A stretch of 64,000 bases of DNA, taken from NCBI GenBank assembly GCA_963764675.1, contig CAVXTQ010000008.1, positions 372,001 to 436,000 on the forward strand. The letters run 5' to 3'. Below are positions 59,314 to 64,000 of this stretch, piece by piece. Within the stretch, counting starts at the first letter, position 1; the number at the start of each line of letters is the position of its first letter. The notes under the pieces were generated by a model. That model had not been told where the DNA came from, did no database searches, and worked only from the letters and a program-made list of their open reading frames with translations. The translations under genes were made by a program, and so were the position numbers. The DNA comes from Acidiferrum sp963764675 (lineage in GTDB: Bacteria > Acidobacteriota > Terriglobia > Acidiferrales > UBA7541).

Positions 59314-61125
59314 TTGACATGTTCTTTGATTAGACGGAAAGTCATAGACCGGAGTGGCGGTAAGAACGGGGTCCCGGGCTTGCGTCGCAACCTTGCATTG
59401 TTTCCGCTAAAAACAGTATCCATTCTCGCCGGCGTTCTTTCGTTCGCGCCGTTCGGTGTTCTCCGGGCGCAACAAGGGATTACGCCACCCGCAGTCCTTG
59501 GGAAGACAACGCTTCCGATCATCGAAGGCCAAGTAGTCGTTCGCATTCAGGACGACAGTGGCTCGCCGTTCCTCAGCCCGCTGACCGTCACGCTCCGCTC
59601 GGTGGATATGAAAGTCGATCTGAAGGGCAGTTTCAACCAAGCCGGGCAGACTGCTTTTAAGGGCATCCCCTCAGGGCAATACTTACTCGAAGTTAGTTCT
59701 ACGGGATATGGCACCGTGCGCGAGAACGTCTCGATCAATGCCAGCGGACAAGTCCAAGATCTGGTTGTCGCCATGATTCCGGAAAGCTCGGCCGGCCTAT
59801 CGCGGACTGCCTCGGGTGCAGCCGTGCCCCCCAAGGCGATCAAGGAGACCGAGAAAGGTCTTCACGCCTTGCAGATCGCGAGGCTCGACGAAACTCAAAC
59901 GCATTTGACGCGCGCGCTCGCCATTGCGCCGGATTTCGCCGACGGCAATTATTTGATGGGCGTGCTGCTGTTGCGGCGGAACGAGTCCGCCAAAGCGCTG
60001 ACGTACCTGCAAAAGGCCGTGGACCTCGCGCCCAACCATGCGCCGGCATGGCTGGCGCTGGGCCAGGCCGCCTATCTTCAACGCGATTATGCGCGCGCCA
60101 CCGCATCGCTCGAACAATCCCTCCGCGAACAACCGCAGTCTCCGCAGGCCGCGATCGCGCAAGATCTGATCGCACGCATGCATGAGTCGACGGTGTCCAA
60201 CGGGGGCGCCGCGGCTGCAAGCGGTCCGCCCGCGGATCACGGGGGTCACGCTGCTTTCGCGAAAGCCGGCAATCCCGGCGCGGCCGCGCCGCCAGACCTG
60301 CCCGCGCTCACACCCGTTACCGAAACCAACTGGATACCGCCCGATATCGATCAGGAAAAGCTGGTTCTAGACTCCGGCGCCTCCTGCCAGCTCGCCGACG
60401 TACTGCAAGCTACCGGCGATCGCGTAAGGGAGCTGGTCGAAAATGTGGACCGATTTACCGCCACCGAAAAGGTCGAGCATTCCAGCCTGAGCCCTCTCGG
60501 CCTCGAAATCTCCAAAGAAACAAGGAAGTTTGAGTATATGGTGGAGATCCGGCAGTTCGGTGCTCACGATCTGGATGTACAGGAATATCGCAACGGATCT
60601 GTTTCCGCGCAGCAATTCCCTGGGCATATCGGTACCATCGGTCTTCCCACGCTGGCACTCGTTTTCCATCCTTATTACCAGGAGAAATATGAATTTTCCT
60701 GCGAGGGCCGCGGAGCGTGGCGCGGCAAGCCCGCTTGGCTGGTACATTTCCAGCAGCGAACCGACCGCAAAAGCGCCATGCTCATCTATCGCGTTTCCGG
60801 CAAATCCTATGCCGTCGGGTTGAAGGGGCGCGCGTGGATTGACACCGCGAGTTCGCAAATCCTGGCCATAGAAACAGACACGATGCGGCCGGTGCCCGAG
60901 ATTGGACTGATGCGCGATCACCAACTCATCGAATATGGCCCGGTCGGCTTCCGAAATGACACCATGCACCTTTGGCTGCCGAGAAGTGCGGATTGGTACT
61001 GCTCACTTTCGGGGCGGCGCTATCACCGGCGTCACACCTTCAGCCAGTTCTTGCTGTTCTCCGTCGATGACCAGCAGAAGATCGACAAGCCCAAGGAACC
61101 CATCGAGCAGGCGCCCACGCGATAG
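59314..61125 (+). CDS. Secreted protein with regulatory-like and TPR domains
   Basis: The 603-aa protein has a hydrophobic N-terminal export segment (about 32-52), a carboxypeptidase-regulatory-like beta domain (about 65-150, AGQTAFKGIPSGQYLLEVSS), a TPR block (about 165-290, DGNYLMGVLLLRRNESAKAL; APAWLALGQAAYLQRDYARA), a Pro/Ala linker, and a C-terminal beta-rich domain (about 360-585) that resembles outer-membrane lipoprotein-sorting-like folds (PAWLVHFQQRTDRKSAMLIY; GRAWIDTASSQILAIETDTM). The TTG start is supported by aaggat upstream. It is alone, divergent from alaS. Periplasmic or surface scaffolding is inferred; function unknown. Confidence 0.8.
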   Translation: MTCSLIRRKVIDRSGGKNGVPGLRRNLALFPLKTVSILAGVLSFAPFGVLRAQQGITPPAVLGKTTLPIIEGQVVVRIQDDSGSPFLSPLTVTLRSVDMKVDLKGSFNQAGQTAFKGIPSGQYLLEVSSTGYGTVRENVSINASGQVQDLVVAMIPESSAGLSRTASGAAVPPKAIKETEKGLHALQIARLDETQTHLTRALAIAPDFADGNYLMGVLLLRRNESAKALTYLQKAVDLAPNHAPAWLALGQAAYLQRDYARATASLEQSLREQPQSPQAAIAQDLIARMHESTVSNGGAAAASGPPADHGGHAAFAKAGNPGAAAPPDLPALTPVTETNWIPPDIDQEKLVLDSGASCQLADVLQATGDRVRELVENVDRFTATEKVEHSSLSPLGLEISKETRKFEYMVEIRQFGAHDLDVQEYRNGSVSAQQFPGHIGTIGLPTLALVFHPYYQEKYEFSCEGRGAWRGKPAWLVHFQQRTDRKSAMLIYRVSGKSYAVGLKGRAWIDTASSQILAIETDTMRPVPEIGLMRDHQLIEYGPVGFRNDTMHLWLPRSADWYCSLSGRRYHRRHTFSQFLLFSVDDQQKIDKPKEPIEQAPTR

Positions 61126-61145
61126 ATAACACGCCCCGAAAAGCA

Positions 61146-61180
61146 ACACTAGATTGGAGCACTACCTGACACCTTGCAGG
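61146..61180. repeat. Second copies of both direct repeats (fused)
   Basis: acactagattggagcactacc (61146-61166) and cctgacaccttgcagg (61165-61180) are joined directly here, while upstream of the TPR-protein gene they are separated and in the opposite order. The arrangement suggests a past rearrangement or insertion through these repeats. Confidence 0.55.
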
Positions 61181-61357
61181 CGATAGCTGGCGGCGTGGCA
61201 AATGCACGCGCGGATGGCTTCGAGGCTCAGGGGCGGTGGCTCTACAAGCGCCGCGGGATGCCTCTTGCTGGGGGCGTGTTGCCGCAATTTACGGGAGTGG
61301 GTCAGTTTCCGGTTACCGCGTTTACCGGAACTTGCTTCAAAAGCTTAAGATAGGTGC

Positions 61358-61820
61358 ATGCCCATCGAGGTAGCTATCCGGCGACCGCGACCCTACGAGT
61401 ACGACGCAGTGCGAGAGCTCATAGAGATCGTAGCGACGGAGACGTTTAAGGACCTTTTCGCTCCGAATCGTGTCCCCTTGGAGTTCAAAGACGAGGACTG
61501 GCCGCTGGCATGGGTAGCAGCATCGTGATGCGAAGATTCTCGGGGTGATAATAACGCACCAGGAGTGGGTTGATGACCTTTGGGTGCTTCAGGAGTACCG
61601 GCGACAAGGCGTCGGAAGGAGACTGCTGGCACAAGGTGAATCCGAGATAGCTGCTCGCGGTTGCCAGCCGTGCCGTCTTCGCGTCGTTAAGTCGAATGTG
61701 GTCGCGGTACAGTTCTATTTTCGTCAAGGATGGCGGATTGCGCGAGAGTTCGCCCACGAAAAGTACCATCATCCCATGCTGGAGATGGCCAAGTCTTTTC
61801 CGTTCCCGCAGCAGGCTTAG
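61358..61820 (+). pseudogene. GNAT acetyltransferase disrupted by a one-base frameshift
   Basis: ATG 61358 opens MPIEVAIRRPRPYEYDAVRE, a typical GNAT N-terminus, and runs 56 codons to a TGA at 61526. Skipping one base there (T at 61526) continues in frame as DAKILGVIITHQEWVDDLWV, then LQEYRRQGVGRRLLAQGESE, which contains the acetyl-CoA-binding QxxGxG/A motif (RRQGVGRRLL), to the stop at 61820. The two halves join seamlessly into a full-length (about 153 aa) acetyltransferase. It is either a recent pseudogene or a one-base assembly error. Substrate unknown. Confidence 0.75.
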
Positions 61821-62066
61821 TTTCTCCGTTGCCGGTAAGCGCTGCCAGCTCAGATGGTCGACGCAACACTTGCTGCAGTTTACTCGCAGGAGTTTCAGAA
61901 ATTCCGGGTCGACCCAAACGGTATTTAGCGGTTTCGGTTGAAGCTCCACATTCCCATACCTTACCTATCGAGGCCTCGAACGCACTGCCGCGAAGAGAAG
62001 CGCACCGCCGATTTGCGCGCTTCAGGTACCCATGTGGGCTCTCGACTGCGCCCGCCGCGGAAGCGA

Positions 62067-63935
62067 TCAGAAGGTGAAACGACCACCGACTGTCGGAGCA
62101 AAGTTGCTGTTGTAGTTATAGGGGACGCCCGGTTTATGAGGAATGGCGATGGCCAGACCGCCGCTCACGTAGGAATACGCAAATCCGGCAAAAGCGTCGA
62201 AACGCTTAGTGAAGTGATGATCCGCATAAAGGGACACCTCGTTGAGGGTGCCCGCGCAGGAAGCGCGGAAACCGGCTGCGGGCGAGCAGGTCGGCGGAAT
62301 ACGGAAGTCATTCTGGCGCTGTTGATACCAGGAGAAAGTGAAGTCGGTTTTGCTGCGGTAGGTGTACTTCACGCCCGTCCACCAGATCTGCACCAACTTT
62401 TCAGAATCAAGATTGTTGTCTTCGACGCCGCTCATGAAATAACCGCCCTGGTCCGAGGCGCCAACGCCCAAAGGGTTCAACGGGTTGTTCTGCCAGATGT
62501 ATTCGTAGCCGGCAAAAAACTTGAAGGGGTCCCACGTATACTTGGCAGCGACCATAATGGCGTTGTTGTCGGTCACGATGCCATATACGGTGTTGTTTGT
62601 GTCGATCAGATTAACCCCGGTGATGGGGTTTGTATTGATGCTGTCGGTGGTGGACTGATATGACTGCGTCGGGCTCTGAGGCCCCAGCAAGGGGTTTAAT
62701 ACGCTGATGGCCTGGTTGTAATGTTGGAAGACGACGTCGGCCGAGAACTTGCCGTAGTTTCCGCCGAGATCGAATCCATAGGCGTTATTATGCACCAATT
62801 CCGGCGTACAGGCGGCGGCAGTCCAGGTGGCGGAGGCCGAGAAGCAGCCGGCAGAACCATTGGCAAATTTATACATCGCGCCGAAATGCACCGGGCCATA
62901 GGCGAGGCGATACTTTAAGGCGTCGTCCCAACGGGAGTCCTCGGTGTCGCCGCCGCCGGCCATCGTGCCGTTATATCCAATATAGGAAAAGGCATAGCCG
63001 CCGCCGACCGGATCATAAAGGAGCATCGCATCGGTGCCGAGGGCGCGCTGACGACCGAAGGTCAGCGTGCCGAAATGCGCGGACGATATACCGCCATAGT
63101 ATTCGTCATTGAAGGGTTGGCCTGCACGCGCGCCGTCGATGGCTTCCGAGTAGCTGGCCCTGGGGAGGCCGTTGTTGGCGGTCATGGTGGCCGATGCGTT
63201 GGCGAGCAGGCCGGAATTCGGATTGATGCCAGTGGAAGCGTTGAACACCACGGACCAGCCAGGCAGAAACTCTTCCTTGCCCCTGACGCCTAGACCCGTC
63301 TGCTGCAGGTTGTTTGGTGCGACGAGGAATCGATGTTGAAAGCCGTTTCGGTTCACCAGAGATTCGCCTTCATAGTTATAGCCGTTTACCGGTAAGCCGT
63401 GGCTGACGTAGCCGATGCCAACGTCATACGCACCGTACAACGTGATGCCGTGCCAGGTCAGCGAGCAATCGGTGGTGGCGAACTCGTGGCTGCTCGCGCA
63501 GGCGTCTGGGGTGCTCGGCTGCATCTTGATGTCGACCGTGGCGTCCTGGCCAGCCGCCAAGCTGATCCCCGTGCGCGTTTCCTCGGCGAACCCGTGTTTT
63601 GCCGCTCGAATCTGGAAGCGCCCCGGAGGCAGGCCGGACGCCTGAAAGTGCCCCCCGCCGTCGGTTGCGATCGTGCGGGTTGCACCTGTATCGACGTTCT
63701 TGATTGTCACCGCGACATCGGGAAGGGCTGCGCCGGTTTGGTTCGTCACGACGCCGGAAAGGCTCGCTCCCGTTTGGGCCCACGCCGGGAACGCCCCCAT
63801 CACAAGGCACAGAAGCAGCAGGAAGGGTTGGGCCAGCGGCAGTGAGGTAGCCGTTGGAACGTAGCCGGCGCGCGTCAAAGCTTTCCATCGTCTCCCGTAC
63901 CGGAAGAGGATCTGCGAGCAGTCAGAGCGTTTCAC
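62067..63935 (-). CDS. Outer-membrane porin with N-terminal carboxypeptidase-regulatory-like domain
   Basis: The 622-aa precursor starts at a GTG with AAGAGGAT at good spacing. A signal peptide (LLLLCLVMGAFPAWAQ) is followed by a regulatory-like beta domain (about 55-140, GASLSGVVTNQTGAALPDVA; GGGHFQASGLPPGRFQIRAA), then a Gram-negative porin barrel (about 160-622: LYGAYDVGIGYVSHG, LTFGRQRALGTDAMLLYD, GYEYIWQNNPL) ending in Phe (APTVGGRFTF). The first domain is usually seen at the N-terminus of large TonB-dependent-like proteins; here it precedes a classical porin of the OmpC/PhoE-like type. Substrate unknown. Confidence 0.87.
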   Translation of the reverse strand: MKRSDCSQILFRYGRRWKALTRAGYVPTATSLPLAQPFLLLLCLVMGAFPAWAQTGASLSGVVTNQTGAALPDVAVTIKNVDTGATRTIATDGGGHFQASGLPPGRFQIRAAKHGFAEETRTGISLAAGQDATVDIKMQPSTPDACASSHEFATTDCSLTWHGITLYGAYDVGIGYVSHGLPVNGYNYEGESLVNRNGFQHRFLVAPNNLQQTGLGVRGKEEFLPGWSVVFNASTGINPNSGLLANASATMTANNGLPRASYSEAIDGARAGQPFNDEYYGGISSAHFGTLTFGRQRALGTDAMLLYDPVGGGYAFSYIGYNGTMAGGGDTEDSRWDDALKYRLAYGPVHFGAMYKFANGSAGCFSASATWTAAACTPELVHNNAYGFDLGGNYGKFSADVVFQHYNQAISVLNPLLGPQSPTQSYQSTTDSINTNPITGVNLIDTNNTVYGIVTDNNAIMVAAKYTWDPFKFFAGYEYIWQNNPLNPLGVGASDQGGYFMSGVEDNNLDSEKLVQIWWTGVKYTYRSKTDFTFSWYQQRQNDFRIPPTCSPAAGFRASCAGTLNEVSLYADHHFTKRFDAFAGFAYSYVSGGLAIAIPHKPGVPYNYNSNFAPTVGGRFTF

Positions 63936-64000
63936 GATGGATCCTCTTTCATAAAAAGCGAACGAGAAAATCGCAAAGTAGTCCCCCCGCCAGATCAATT

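Noticed and set aside
61301..61326. Possible further 11-bp repeat site (GTCAG-N6-GTTAC) before the GNAT pseudogene
   Set aside because: Only two loosely matching units in phase; the third is off phase, so chance is the simpler explanation.
61485..61949. Minus-strand frame of 154 codons over the GNAT region
   Set aside because: Two-thirds is antisense to recognisable GNAT sequence; the remaining N-terminal part has no supporting motif.

Overview
This is a GC-rich chromosomal window from a Gram-negative (diderm) bacterium. It holds outer-membrane porins, a Wza-type exporter, RND efflux and periplasmic cytochromes. The mixture of a very long multi-SLBB polysaccharide exporter, carboxypeptidase-regulatory-like/TPR secreted proteins, a regulatory-like domain fused to a porin, and a REP-associated transposase flanked by 'gggcaccc' hairpins suggests Acidobacteriota. 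That taxonomic call is inference. No tRNA, rRNA or CRISPR array was seen.

Layout. 1-1030: tail of an unrelated region ending in a good intrinsic terminator. 1.2-14.1 kb (+): a Wzx/Wzy-type exopolysaccharide operon (degenerate receiver, SLBB exporter, Wzz, initiating sugar transferase, flippase, methyltransferase, three glycosyltransferases, polymerase), closed by a convergent LuxR regulator. 15.1-18.1 kb: accessory stretch with a DinB-like protein, an orphan toxin-tip/immunity-like pair, and a RAYT with REP hairpins. 18.2-26.0 kb (-): probably one long transcript running from an HprK-like kinase through a small kinase-N-domain-like protein, a nucleotidyltransferase, a porin and a cupredoxin-like protein to an OmpR/PhoB-type two-component system. 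26.1-37.4 kb (+): a dense cluster of five radical-SAM proteins with B12-binding-like N-termini, two methyltransferase domains (one fused to an amidohydrolase) and a sixth, SPASM-like radical SAM. I do not recognise its product. 37.4-45.9 kb: a CuA/cytochrome c pair, a membrane acyltransferase, GT-C-type membrane proteins, a porin/cytochrome c/glycosyltransferase operon and a GT87-like protein with a propeller-like tail. 46.2-50.6 kb: an RND efflux pair. 51.1-56.0 kb: a YciI-like protein, an unknown membrane-anchored protein, a cell-wall amidase and a lytic transglycosylase. 56.2-59.1 kb: alaS. 59.3-63.9 kb: a TPR protein, a frameshifted GNAT acetyltransferase and a regulatory-domain/porin fusion.

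The most interesting signal is regulatory. A triple direct repeat with an 11-bp period (consensus GTCAC-N6-GTCAA-N6-GTCAC) occurs upstream of the exopolysaccharide operon (1075-1101), on both sides of the divergent HprK/radical-SAM promoter region (25953-25979 and 26023-26049), before the acyltransferase (38411-38437), before the porin/cytochrome/GT operon (41388-41414) and before the GT87-like gene (45992-46018). A weaker copy lies at 15016-15042. An 11-bp head-to-tail period is what OmpR/PhoB-family regulators bind, and such a regulator is encoded at 19956-20717, probably on the transcript that starts at one of these sites. I infer that the exopolysaccharide operon, the radical-SAM cluster and the glycan/acyl-transfer genes form one regulon producing a modified surface glycan or lipid.
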